Both the position numbers and the translations under genes were made by a program. The notes beneath the pieces are model-generated. The model was not told the DNA's origin and did no database searches. It was given only the letters and a program-made list of their open reading frames with translations. Shown in pieces: positions 7,462 through 15,440 of a DNA stretch of 64,000 nucleotides (positions are counted from its first letter, which is position 1; each line of letters starts with the position of its first letter). The stretch is from Aeromonas sobria (lineage in GTDB: Bacteria; Pseudomonadota; Gammaproteobacteria; Enterobacterales; Aeromonadaceae): positions 1 to 64,000 of the forward strand of contig NZ_CDBW01000042.1 in the NCBI RefSeq assembly GCF_000820145.1, read 5' to 3'.

Positions 7462-7490
7462 CGGTTGTTTTTGCAATAGTTCACCCTTAA
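7462..7490 (+). promoter_or_regulatory. Putative promoter of the Lrp/AsnC-type gene
   Basis: TTGTTT and TAATCT are separated by 17 bases, about 35 bases upstream of the ATG at 7532. Inverted GGTTGCAAAGTAACC-like symmetry just upstream could be an operator for autoregulation. This is a by-eye match only. Confidence 0.45.
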
Positions 7491-7531
7491 TCTAGGAAAA
7501 GTGGATTAGTCATTGCAACGAGGAAGGGTAA

Positions 7532-8008
7532 ATGCTGAAACTTGATCGCATAGACAGACATATTCTCGAGCTGATGCAGGAGAATGGCCGCATCAGCAAT
7601 CTGGAACTGGCCGAGCTGGTAGGGCTCTCGCCGTCCCCCTGCTCCCGCCGGGTCAAGGCGCTGGAGGATGCCGGTCTCATCGACACCCACGTTACCCTGC
7701 TCAACGCCCGCCAGCTTGGCCTCACCCTCACCGCTTACATTCACATCTCCATGGACAGACACACGCCGGAGCGGTTCGAAAGTTTCGATCGCGCCATCAA
7801 GGAGCTGCCCGAAGTGCTGGAGTGTGATCTCATCACCGGCAATGACGCCGACTACCAGCTCAAGGTGGTGGTGCGCGACATGGAACACTACCAGCACTTT
7901 CTGCTCGACAAGCTGACCCATATTCCGGGGGTGACCGGGGTGCGCTCCAGCTTCGTGCTGCGCCGTATCAAGCACAAGACCGCGCTGCCACTCAACCATC
8001 TGGGTTGA
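7532..8008 (+). CDS. Lrp/AsnC-family transcriptional regulator
   Basis: A 158-aa DNA-binding regulator. An N-terminal AsnC-type winged helix-turn-helix (about 4-60, DRIDRHILELMQENGRISN then LSPSPCSRRVKALEDAGLI) is followed by the RAM ligand-binding/oligomerisation domain (about 70-150). These proteins form octamers that respond to amino acids. The particular regulon is not evident. The gene is monocistronic, starts after GAGGAAGGG, and ends at a 20-bp perfect hairpin. Confidence 0.92.
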   Translation: MLKLDRIDRHILELMQENGRISNLELAELVGLSPSPCSRRVKALEDAGLIDTHVTLLNARQLGLTLTAYIHISMDRHTPERFESFDRAIKELPEVLECDLITGNDADYQLKVVVRDMEHYQHFLLDKLTHIPGVTGVRSSFVLRRIKHKTALPLNHLG

Positions 8009-8090
8009 GTCACTACGCGCGGGACGGCGGCAGGTCTGGTGCGTGATAGCGTAAGACCGCCGCCACCGAACTCTTCGGGTTGAGTCGTAC

Positions 8091-8133
8091 GCAAATAGAA
8101 AGAGGAGGCCAGTGGCCTCCTCTTTCTATTTGC
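8091..8133. terminator. Bidirectional terminator
   Basis: A perfect 20-bp stem (8091-8110 with 8114-8133) closes on a 3-base loop between two converging genes. T-rich arms on both strands fit termination of both. Confidence 0.85.
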
Positions 8134-8170
8134 TATCTGTCGCGGTAACTGTGAGCCGTGGCAGATATGT

Positions 8171-8488
8171 TCAGACACTTACCTGGCTGATGTCTTCCAC
8201 CTGCAGCAGCCAGCCGGTCTGCTCTTGCTGCGGTTCGCCGCTGACCCGCAGCCGTTCACCGGTCGGCACCCACTGCCCTTCGGGCAGAGAGACCAGCAGG
8301 CTTTCACTGCCGTTGTCGAACAACCAGCGATCTTCACCTCGCGCTTCAATCAGATAACCTTCCATCTCCACTCTGGACTCGGCTTGCCAGGATGGCGCAA
8401 CGGAATCACGGCTCTCGATGAAATCCCCCTGAACACCAAAACTGGCTAGCCCCCACAGAATGGAGAGCCCGACCAATGATGTTTGCAT
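8171..8488 (-). CDS. Small exported protein, possible OB-fold (YgiW/YdeI-like)
   Basis: A predicted 105-aa secreted protein with a signal peptide over about residues 1-21 (cleavage near VQG). The start at 8488 follows AGGAGAG; a longer frame to 8551 has no support. The mature part, with VEMEGYLIEARGEDRWLFD and later RLRVSGE, resembles the pattern of periplasmic OB-fold (BOF, YgiW/YdeI) proteins. There a strand with WVTLEG..I is followed by YLFRD and KVRISGEV. The fold is an inference from this pattern. No function is known. Confidence 0.7.
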   Translation of the reverse strand: MQTSLVGLSILWGLASFGVQGDFIESRDSVAPSWQAESRVEMEGYLIEARGEDRWLFDNGSESLLVSLPEGQWVPTGERLRVSGEPQQEQTGWLLQVEDISQVSV

Positions 8489-8813
8489 CTTGTCTCTCCT
8501 CTTTTTTGGAACTGTAGGACCAGTATGGGAACAGAAAACTGAGCGCACCATGAATAAGGTGGCAAAGTGCTGGCGAGATCGCGAAAAAAACCAGCCAGCT
8601 CGCAGCTGATGTCATTTTATGGCGCATGGATCACACTTTTTGGCACGATTCTCCGCCGTTGGTTGAGTCCATAGCGTATTCACCTATTGCACTAGAGATA
8701 GCCCACCCAGATCCGGGCAGCAGGGGTTGCATGCCAGTCACGGGCCGCTTGTTGTCGTTGTGTAGCCGGCCTAAGGTAGGTCGCTTTGATACCACTGTTG
8801 AGGAGCTTGTCTG

Positions 8814-9278
8814 ATGTCCACTCTCTATCCCCGTGTCGGGGTCGGCGTTATTTTAACCAACGGGCAGGGGCTGGTGCTGCTTGGCAAACGCAAGGGGAGC
8901 CACGCCCCCTACTGGTCAATTCCTGGTGGCCATCTTGAACTGGGAGAAAGCTTCGAGTCGGCGGCGATCCGCGAGGTGGCCGAGGAGACGGGGCTTGAGA
9001 TCCACGGGCCCGAGGTGGTGGCGGTGACCAACAATCTGGAGACCTGGCGCGAGAGCGGGCTGCACTATATCTCGGTCACCCTGCTGGCGCAGACCGATGG
9101 CGAGCCGCAACTGCTGGAGCCGGAAAAGTGCGAAGGCTGGATCTGGTGCGACCCGCGCGCGTTGCCCGAGCCCCATTTCGATGCCAGTCGCCAGTCCATC
9201 GCCTGCTGGCTGGCGGGACGCTGCTACTTGCCGAGTGATTTGCCAACGGTGTCGGCCGAATCAGCCGAATTGTCATAA
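8814..9278 (+). CDS. Nudix hydrolase
   Basis: A 154-aa pyrophosphohydrolase. The Nudix box is complete, from GGHLELGESFESAAIREV to AEETGL (about residues 39-62), including the REVAEE metal-binding helix. The opening VGVGVILTNGQGLVLLGKR and the WSIPGGHLE run resemble NUDT15/MTH2-type nucleotide hydrolases. It probably cleaves a nucleoside diphosphate-linked compound, but the substrate is unknown. The 325-base region upstream (8489-8813) contains a 62-codon ORF ending on the start codon that I judge non-coding. Confidence 0.92.
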   Translation: MSTLYPRVGVGVILTNGQGLVLLGKRKGSHAPYWSIPGGHLELGESFESAAIREVAEETGLEIHGPEVVAVTNNLETWRESGLHYISVTLLAQTDGEPQLLEPEKCEGWIWCDPRALPEPHFDASRQSIACWLAGRCYLPSDLPTVSAESAELS

Positions 9279-9341
9279 AACGATCATTGGGCTGTCATAT
9301 TATCCCCACTGGATATGTGATGAAGGGATGGGAGTGAGGTA

Positions 9342-10496
9342 ATGGGACCGGTTTTTCTCCAGTTTTTGTGGCTCGGCTGTATCAGTTTTGGTGGCCCAGC
9401 CGCCCATATCGGCTACTTTCAGCGCACATTTGTCCAGCGGCTCGGCTGGCTGAGCCAGGCTGAGTTTGCCCGTCTGCTGGCGCTGTGCCAGCTGCTGCCG
9501 GGGCCTGCCTCCAGCCAGCTCGGCTTTGCCATTGGCCGCCAGCGTGCCGGTCTGGGCGGGGCGCTGGCGGCCTTTATCGGCTTCACGCTTCCCTCTTTCC
9601 TGCTGTTACTGGCTGCCGCGATCGGGATTGGCCAGTTGGGAGCCAATCTGTGGCTTGATGCAGCTCTGCACGGCCTCAAGCTGTTGGCGCTGATCGTGGT
9701 GACCGATGCGGTGCTCACCATGAGCCGCCAATTCTGCGCCACACCACTGACCCAGGGGATCATGGTGGCGACCGCCGCGGCACTCTGGTGGCAGCCCGGC
9801 CTGTTGACCCAGTTGCTGATGCTGGCGGGGGCCGCGCTGATCTGTGCTCGCTTGCTGGGTGGGGAGGGCACAACGCAAGCTGCCGTCGGGCAGCCAGGTC
9901 AGGCCACGGCTCGTCAGCCCCACTGGCCGACCCTGCTGCTGTTTGCTGCACTTTTTGTCGGGCTGCCGTTGTTCGGTGGCCCGATTGGCCAGCTGGTTGC
10001 CGACTTTTATCGGGCGGGAAGTCTGGTGTTTGGCGGTGGCCATGTGGTGTTGCCCCTGCTGCAGGAGAGTGTGGGCCATGGCATCAGCCAGCAGCAGTTT
10101 CTGACCGGCTACAGTCTGGCGCAGCTGGTGCCGGGCCCGATGTTTACCCTTGCTACTTATCTTGGTGCCCAGCTGTTACCGGCAACGCCGCTGATGGGCG
10201 CTTTGCTGGCGACCCTGGCGCTCTTTCTACCCGGCTTTCTGCTGCTGTGGGCTGTCGGTCCCTGTTGGCAACAGTGGCTGACCCAGCCCCGTCTGGCGGG
10301 AGCCGTCACCGGCATCAACGCCGCCGTTGTTGGCTTGCTGCTGGCGGCCCTTTATCAGCCGGTGTGGCAGAGCGCTGTGCTGGCGCCGACCGATCTGGCG
10401 TTGGCCTCCATCGGTTTCTATCTGTTGCGAGTGGTGAAATTGCCGGTGTTGGCACTGGCTGGTTTGCTGGTGGGGGCTACCATCTTGCTGGCGTGA
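9342..10496 (+). CDS. chrA: Chromate transporter, ChrA family
   Basis: A 384-aa inner-membrane protein of the CHR superfamily. Two homologous halves are visible. The first begins FLWLGCISFGGPAAHIGYF (about 6-24) with LCQLLPGPASSQLGFAIG. The second begins FYRAGSLVFGGGHVVLPLL with YSLAQLVPGPMFTLATYLG. Both match the family's FGG and PGP signatures. Characterised members expel chromate. Natural substrates in unchallenged bacteria are uncertain, and sulfate-like anions have been proposed. The start has a GAGGT ribosome site. A bidirectional terminator follows. Confidence 0.93.
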   Translation: MGPVFLQFLWLGCISFGGPAAHIGYFQRTFVQRLGWLSQAEFARLLALCQLLPGPASSQLGFAIGRQRAGLGGALAAFIGFTLPSFLLLLAAAIGIGQLGANLWLDAALHGLKLLALIVVTDAVLTMSRQFCATPLTQGIMVATAAALWWQPGLLTQLLMLAGAALICARLLGGEGTTQAAVGQPGQATARQPHWPTLLLFAALFVGLPLFGGPIGQLVADFYRAGSLVFGGGHVVLPLLQESVGHGISQQQFLTGYSLAQLVPGPMFTLATYLGAQLLPATPLMGALLATLALFLPGFLLLWAVGPCWQQWLTQPRLAGAVTGINAAVVGLLLAALYQPVWQSAVLAPTDLALASIGFYLLRVVKLPVLALAGLLVGATILLA

Positions 10497-10515
10497 GCGC
10501 CGGGGAAACCGGATA

Positions 10516-10550
10516 AAAAACGGCGCCTCCGTGATGGAGGCGCCGTTTTT
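10516..10550. terminator. Bidirectional terminator between chrA and msrB
   Basis: A 15-bp stem of AAAAACGGCGCCTCC (10516-10530) with its complement (10536-10550) and a 5-base loop separates two converging genes. Confidence 0.9.
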
Positions 10551-10569
10551 ATTGCGATGGGTCAGCCGT

Positions 10570-10956
10570 TCAGGCTTCGGGATCGAAATCCAGACTCAGG
10601 CTGTTGACGCAGTAGCGCTGGCCGGTCTCGGTTGGCCCGTCGGGGAAGACGTGACCGAGGTGGGAGCCGCACTGGCGGCAGGTGATCTCCACCCGCTTCA
10701 TGCCGTGGCTGCTGTCTTCGATGTAGTTCACTGTCCCCTCGATGGCCTTGTCGAACGAGGGCCAGCCGCAGCCGGAATCAAACTTGGCATCCGAGTGAAA
10801 CAGCACGCTCTTGCAACAGACGCAGAGGTAGTCACCGCTCTTGCGATTGTGGAGCAGAGCGCCGCTGTAGGGACGTTCGGTGCCCTTTTCCCAGCAAACG
10901 TGAAACTGCTCGGTACTCAGTTTGCTGCGCCACTGCTCCGGATTGTTACTGCTCAT
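10570..10956 (-). CDS. msrB: Peptide-methionine (R)-S-oxide reductase MsrB
   Basis: A 128-aa enzyme that reduces methionine-R-sulfoxide in oxidised proteins, using thioredoxin. Zinc-binding CxxC pairs are visible as CVCC and CRQC. GCGWPSF is the substrate-binding segment and the catalytic Cys lies in RYCVNSLSL. Start at 10956 after AAGGAG; an extension to 11019 lacks support. It follows glgX on the same strand by 68 bases and could be read through from it. Confidence 0.96.
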   Translation of the reverse strand: MSSNNPEQWRSKLSTEQFHVCWEKGTERPYSGALLHNRKSGDYLCVCCKSVLFHSDAKFDSGCGWPSFDKAIEGTVNYIEDSSHGMKRVEITCRQCGSHLGHVFPDGPTETGQRYCVNSLSLDFDPEA

Positions 10957-11024
10957 ACCGACTCCTTGCCTTTCATAACGGCGTCCAGCATAGCGGCTCC
11001 GTAAAGCTGACTCCAGCATGCCTG

Positions 11025-13181
11025 TTATGCTTTGTCCGCATCTGTGATCGCTGTGGCAGGCTGGTCCGCACTGGATACAGGGATGAGTGCTGGCAGTGGT
11101 GGCTGGGCATCCACCGCCGTGCTGGCCAGCGCCACCCGCTCCAGCAGCTTGAGAGAGTGGGCGCGACCGACCGCCACCTGACGCTTGATATCATCAGGCA
11201 GAAACGGCAGGCCATCGTTGGTCGCCGTGTCGATGGTCTGGATCCACTCCAGCCCTTCCCCCGGTGGCGGCAGGCGGAACTGGATATCGTAATCGCTGGC
11301 GTTGAACAGCACGTACCAGCGCTCGCCGATACAGTTGATCATGCCGATATCCATGGCAAATGCCTGCCCCATAGGGGCGTGCCAATCCTGATCGGTGAGC
11401 TGGTGGCCGTCCGGGTGATACCAGTTGACCTGATGGCAGCTGGAGGACGCGCCGTTCCAGCTGTCATCGCTCAGTTGCAGGTTGGAGAAAACCCCCGATT
11501 CCGCCCGCAGCGCCATCATCTGCTGGGTGAAGGCGAACAGCCGCTCGTCTTCTGGCCGCCATTGCCAGTTGACCCAGCTGATCTGGTTGTCCTGACAGTA
11601 GGCGTTGTTGTTGCCAAGCTGGCTGCGGCCCATCTCGTCACCGGCCAGAAAATGGGGGGTCCCCTGAGAGAGCAGCAGGGTGGCGATCAAGTTGCGTTTT
11701 TGCTGCTGGCGCAGGCTGTTGACCCGCGGATCCAGGGTCGGCCCCTCCACCCCGTGGTTATGAGAGAGGTTGTTGCCGTGGCCATCCCGATTGTCTTCAC
11801 CGTTGGCCTGATTGTGGCGCTGGTTGTAGGAGACCAGATCTTCCAGGGTGAAGCCGTCGTGATAGCAGAGGTAGTTGACGCTGGTGTGGGGGGATCGCCA
11901 ATTCTTCGGGAAGATATCCCGCGAGCCCACCAGCCGGGTGGCAAAGTCCCCCATCTTGCCGGCATCACCACGCCAGAAGGCGCGCACCGTATCGCGATAG
12001 CGGTCGTTGATCTCCTGCCACTGGCTTGGAAATTGTCCCAGCCGGTAGCCGAAGGGCCCGATGTCCCAGGGCTCGGCAATGAGCTTGACCTGCGACAGTA
12101 GCGGATCGGCCATGATCGCCTTGAAGAAGGCCCCCATGGGATCGAACTCACCCGCTTCCCGCGCCAGCGTCACCGCCAGATCGAAACGGAAACCATCCAC
12201 CTGCATCTCGGTCACCCAGTAACGCAGGGCATCGAGCACCAGCCTAAGGGTATTGGGGTGATCCAGATTGACGCTGTTACCACAGCCGGTGACGTTGGCG
12301 TGACGGGTGTAGTCGGGGCCGTGAGGGCCCGCTTCGAAGGCGAAATAACCGGCGTTGTCGAATCCCTTGAACGACAAGGTGGGGCCATCGAAGCCAGAGG
12401 CGGCAGTGTGGTTGTAGACCACATCCAGAATCACCTCCAGCCCGGCCCGGTGCAGCTCGCGCACCATGGTTTTGAACTCGGTCACCGCCTCGTCCTGCTT
12501 GGTGCTGTAGCGCGGCTCGGGGGCGAAGAAGGCGATGGGGTTGTAGCCCCAGTAGTTGGTCAGCCCCAGTCGTTCCAAACGTGGTTCCGACATAAAGGCG
12601 GCCACCGGCATCAATTGTACCGAGGTGATACCGAGACTCTTCATGTGTTCGATCATCAGCGGATGACTGACGCCCAGATAGGTGCCCTGCAGCGCCTTGG
12701 GGACCCCCGGGTGCTGTTTGGTAAAGCCCTTGACGTGAGTCTCATAGAGGATGGTGCGAGCATGGCTGATGCGGGGTTTGCCGACACCCTGCCAGTCAAA
12801 GCTGTCATCCACCACCACTGACTTGGCAATCATGGCGGCACTGTCACCCTGATAGAGCTCGTCATCCCAGTAGGTCGGGCGGCTGAGCGCTTTGGCGTAA
12901 GGGTCGATCAGCAGTTTTTGCGGGTCGAACAGCATCCCCTCCTGGGGGATGCCATAAACCCGATAGCCGTAGCGCTGGCCAGCCTGCACACCGCGCACGT
13001 AGCCAAAGCGATACTGGCCACGGCGGCCGGGCAACTCCAGCCGCATCAGCTCCTGCTCTTGCTCGTCAAACAGGCAGAGTTCTACCTTGTCCGATTGGGG
13101 GGCCCAGACACAGAAGTGACAACCATCCTTATCAAGTTGAGTGCCCAGTGGGTGGCTCAACCCGGTTTCCATAACAAGCAT
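11025..13181 (-). CDS. glgX: Glycogen debranching enzyme GlgX (GH13 isoamylase type)
   Basis: A 718-aa alpha-1,6-glucosidase that removes branches from glycogen or limit dextrins. It has an N-terminal CBM48 region (about 10-100) and a GH13 barrel with DVVYNH, GFRFDLA (catalytic Asp), AEPWD (catalytic Glu) and YHDGFTL. The C-terminal 70 residues include a low-complexity tail. The ATG at 13181 overlaps the glgB stop (TGATG) and follows AGGAG, so it is translationally coupled to glgB. It is the last alpha-glucan gene of the malQ-glgB-glgX operon. Confidence 0.93.
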   Translation of the reverse strand: MLVMETGLSHPLGTQLDKDGCHFCVWAPQSDKVELCLFDEQEQELMRLELPGRRGQYRFGYVRGVQAGQRYGYRVYGIPQEGMLFDPQKLLIDPYAKALSRPTYWDDELYQGDSAAMIAKSVVVDDSFDWQGVGKPRISHARTILYETHVKGFTKQHPGVPKALQGTYLGVSHPLMIEHMKSLGITSVQLMPVAAFMSEPRLERLGLTNYWGYNPIAFFAPEPRYSTKQDEAVTEFKTMVRELHRAGLEVILDVVYNHTAASGFDGPTLSFKGFDNAGYFAFEAGPHGPDYTRHANVTGCGNSVNLDHPNTLRLVLDALRYWVTEMQVDGFRFDLAVTLAREAGEFDPMGAFFKAIMADPLLSQVKLIAEPWDIGPFGYRLGQFPSQWQEINDRYRDTVRAFWRGDAGKMGDFATRLVGSRDIFPKNWRSPHTSVNYLCYHDGFTLEDLVSYNQRHNQANGEDNRDGHGNNLSHNHGVEGPTLDPRVNSLRQQQKRNLIATLLLSQGTPHFLAGDEMGRSQLGNNNAYCQDNQISWVNWQWRPEDERLFAFTQQMMALRAESGVFSNLQLSDDSWNGASSSCHQVNWYHPDGHQLTDQDWHAPMGQAFAMDIGMINCIGERWYVLFNASDYDIQFRLPPPGEGLEWIQTIDTATNDGLPFLPDDIKRQVAVGRAHSLKLLERVALASTAVDAQPPLPALIPVSSADQPATAITDADKA

Positions 13182-15358
13182 CAAGACTCCTGTTTAATGA
13201 ACAAGGTTGCCAGCGGTGGCAGATCCAGCACTATGCTGTGTGCCATCCCCTGCCAGGGGGTCGGCTCGGCAGCGAACACCAGGCCCACATCATAGTTGCT
13301 GCCCCAGTAAAACTCGCTGTCGGTGTTGAGTACCACCCGATAGTAGCCAGCAGCCGGGACGCCGACCCGATATTCGAGACGGGGCACCGGGGTGAAGTTG
13401 GCCGCCACTACGATGGCCTGCTTGCCCTCTTTATCGGCCCGCAGCCAGGCAAAGATGCTGTTGTCGGCATCGTTGTGATCCAGCCAGCGGAAGCCGGTCT
13501 GTTCATAATCGGCCTGATACAAGGCAGGCTCATGACGGTAGAGGTGGTTAAGATCGCGGATCAACCGCTGCTGGCCACCGTGCTTGGGGAACTGCAGCAG
13601 GTGCCATGGCAGTTGGGCATCGTGGTTCCACTCGTTGCTTTGGGCGATTTCGGTGCCCATAAAGTTGAGTTTCTTGCCCGGGTGGGCATACATGAAGCCC
13701 ATGTAAGCGCGCAAGTTGGCCGCTTGTTGCCATTCGTCGCCGGGCATCTTGTAAATCATCGAGTGTTTGCCGTGCACCACCTCATCGTGGGAGAGCGACA
13801 GAATGAAGTTCTCGTCATAGTGGTACACCATGGAGAAGGTCATGTCGTTGTGGTGATAACGGCGGTGGATCGGCTCTTTCTGCATATAGGTGAGGGTGTC
13901 GTGCATCCAGCCCATGTTCCACTTGAAGCCAAAACCGAGGCCGCCGAGGAAGGTGGGGCGGGAGACTCCGGCATAGGCGGTGGACTCTTCGGCGATGGTC
14001 ATGGCGTGAGGATACTTGCTGTACACCTCTTCGTTGGTCCACTTGAGCAGGCTGACCGCTTCGTAGTTGTGGTTGCCACCATCGACGTTCGGCACCCACT
14101 CGCCCTCATTGCGTGAATAATCGAGATAGAGCATGGAGGCGACAGCGTCTACCCGCAGGCCATCGATGTGGAACTTGTCGAGCCAGAACAGGGCGCTTGC
14201 CACCAGAAACTGGCGGACATTGTTGCGGCCATAGTCATAGATGTAGGAGTTCCAGTCCGGGTGCCAGCCACGGCGCGGGTCTTCATATTCATAAAGTGGC
14301 GTGCCATCGAAGCGAGCCAGTCCGTGGGCATCGGAGGGGAAGTGGGCGGGCACCCAATCCAGAATGACGCCGATGCCAGCCTGGTGGCACTGGTCAACGA
14401 AGTACTTGAAGTCATCGGCGCTGCCATAGCGACTGGTGGGGGAGAACATGCCCACCGGCTGGTAGCCCCAGGAGCCGCTGAACGGGTGCTCGGAGATGGG
14501 CAGCAGCTCGATGTGGGTGTACTCCATCTCCTTGACGTAGGCCACCAGCTCTACCGCCAGCTCACGCCAGCTCAGGCTGTCGCCATTGGGGTGGCGCTTC
14601 CAGGATCCGATGTGCAGCTCATAGATGGAGAGCGGCTGTTCCCGCTTGTCGTTATGCTGGCTGGCAAGCCAGTCTGCATCCTGCCACTGATACTGCTGCT
14701 GGTCATAGACCACGGAGGCGAACGACGGGTACTGCTCGCAATAGAAACCGACCGGATCGCTCTTGTGCGGCAAGCGATGACCAGCGGGATCTTTCAGCTC
14801 GAACTTGTAGCGATCCCCTGCTTTCAGCCCCGGTACAAACAGCACCCAGTGACCGCAGAGGCTGCGTTGCATCGGGTGGCGACGGCCATCCCAGAAGTTG
14901 AAGTCGCCGATCAGGCTCACCGCAGTGGCGCTCGGCGCATAGACCGCAAAACGGACCCCTTCGACCTGTTGACCAAGATGCTCAACGGTGCGTAATTGTG
15001 CACCAAGGGTGTGGTAGAGGTTTTCTGGTTGCGCGGTCAGTTCAGCAAGATCCGCCCAGGCAGCATCCTGAAATTGATAGGGGTCGATGACCTCGGTGGT
15101 GGCATCTTGGTAGCTGGCGAGCAGCTGATAAGGAAAGGGATTCTTGCGGCGGGTGAAAACAGTTTCAAAAAGGCCCGATTCATCGGAGGGTGCCAGAGTG
15201 GCAACAATTTTGCCTGATTTGAGATCCTTGATGCGGACTTCGAGGGCATCAGGCAACCAGGCGGTCAGTTTGAGGCCGGGCCCAGCCGGATTGGCCTGCA
15301 GGCCTAGATGAGAGAAGGGATCGGAACAGCGGGCAGCAACCAAACTTTCAACGAGCAT
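13181..15358 (-). CDS. glgB: 1,4-alpha-glucan branching enzyme GlgB
   Basis: A 725-aa enzyme that introduces alpha-1,6 branches into glycogen. The N-terminal carbohydrate-binding region (about 20-230) includes RFAVYAPSATAVSLIGDFNFW. The GH13 core has DWVPAHFP, GLRVDAVASMLYLDY (nucleophile Asp), AEES (acid Glu) and LSHDEVVHGK. Length matches E. coli GlgB (728). RBS AAAGGAA. A GC-rich inverted repeat without a T run (about 15389-15410) lies between it and malQ and may adjust relative expression. Confidence 0.97.
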   Translation of the reverse strand: MLVESLVAARCSDPFSHLGLQANPAGPGLKLTAWLPDALEVRIKDLKSGKIVATLAPSDESGLFETVFTRRKNPFPYQLLASYQDATTEVIDPYQFQDAAWADLAELTAQPENLYHTLGAQLRTVEHLGQQVEGVRFAVYAPSATAVSLIGDFNFWDGRRHPMQRSLCGHWVLFVPGLKAGDRYKFELKDPAGHRLPHKSDPVGFYCEQYPSFASVVYDQQQYQWQDADWLASQHNDKREQPLSIYELHIGSWKRHPNGDSLSWRELAVELVAYVKEMEYTHIELLPISEHPFSGSWGYQPVGMFSPTSRYGSADDFKYFVDQCHQAGIGVILDWVPAHFPSDAHGLARFDGTPLYEYEDPRRGWHPDWNSYIYDYGRNNVRQFLVASALFWLDKFHIDGLRVDAVASMLYLDYSRNEGEWVPNVDGGNHNYEAVSLLKWTNEEVYSKYPHAMTIAEESTAYAGVSRPTFLGGLGFGFKWNMGWMHDTLTYMQKEPIHRRYHHNDMTFSMVYHYDENFILSLSHDEVVHGKHSMIYKMPGDEWQQAANLRAYMGFMYAHPGKKLNFMGTEIAQSNEWNHDAQLPWHLLQFPKHGGQQRLIRDLNHLYRHEPALYQADYEQTGFRWLDHNDADNSIFAWLRADKEGKQAIVVAANFTPVPRLEYRVGVPAAGYYRVVLNTDSEFYWGSNYDVGLVFAAEPTPWQGMAHSIVLDLPPLATLFIKQES

Positions 15359-15440
15359 CGAGATTTCCTTTCATGACAGAGCATCCACTCCGGCCTGGGC
15401 CGGAGTGGATTTAGGTGAGTCAGCTGTGTTGCACAGTGGC

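Noticed and set aside
8626..8814. 62-codon ORF before the Nudix gene
   Set aside because: No ribosome site, no domain or signal features; it ends on the Nudix start codon by chance.
15387..15412. Terminator between malQ and glgB
   Set aside because: A GC-rich inverted repeat is present, but no T run follows on the minus strand, and the genes look like one operon.
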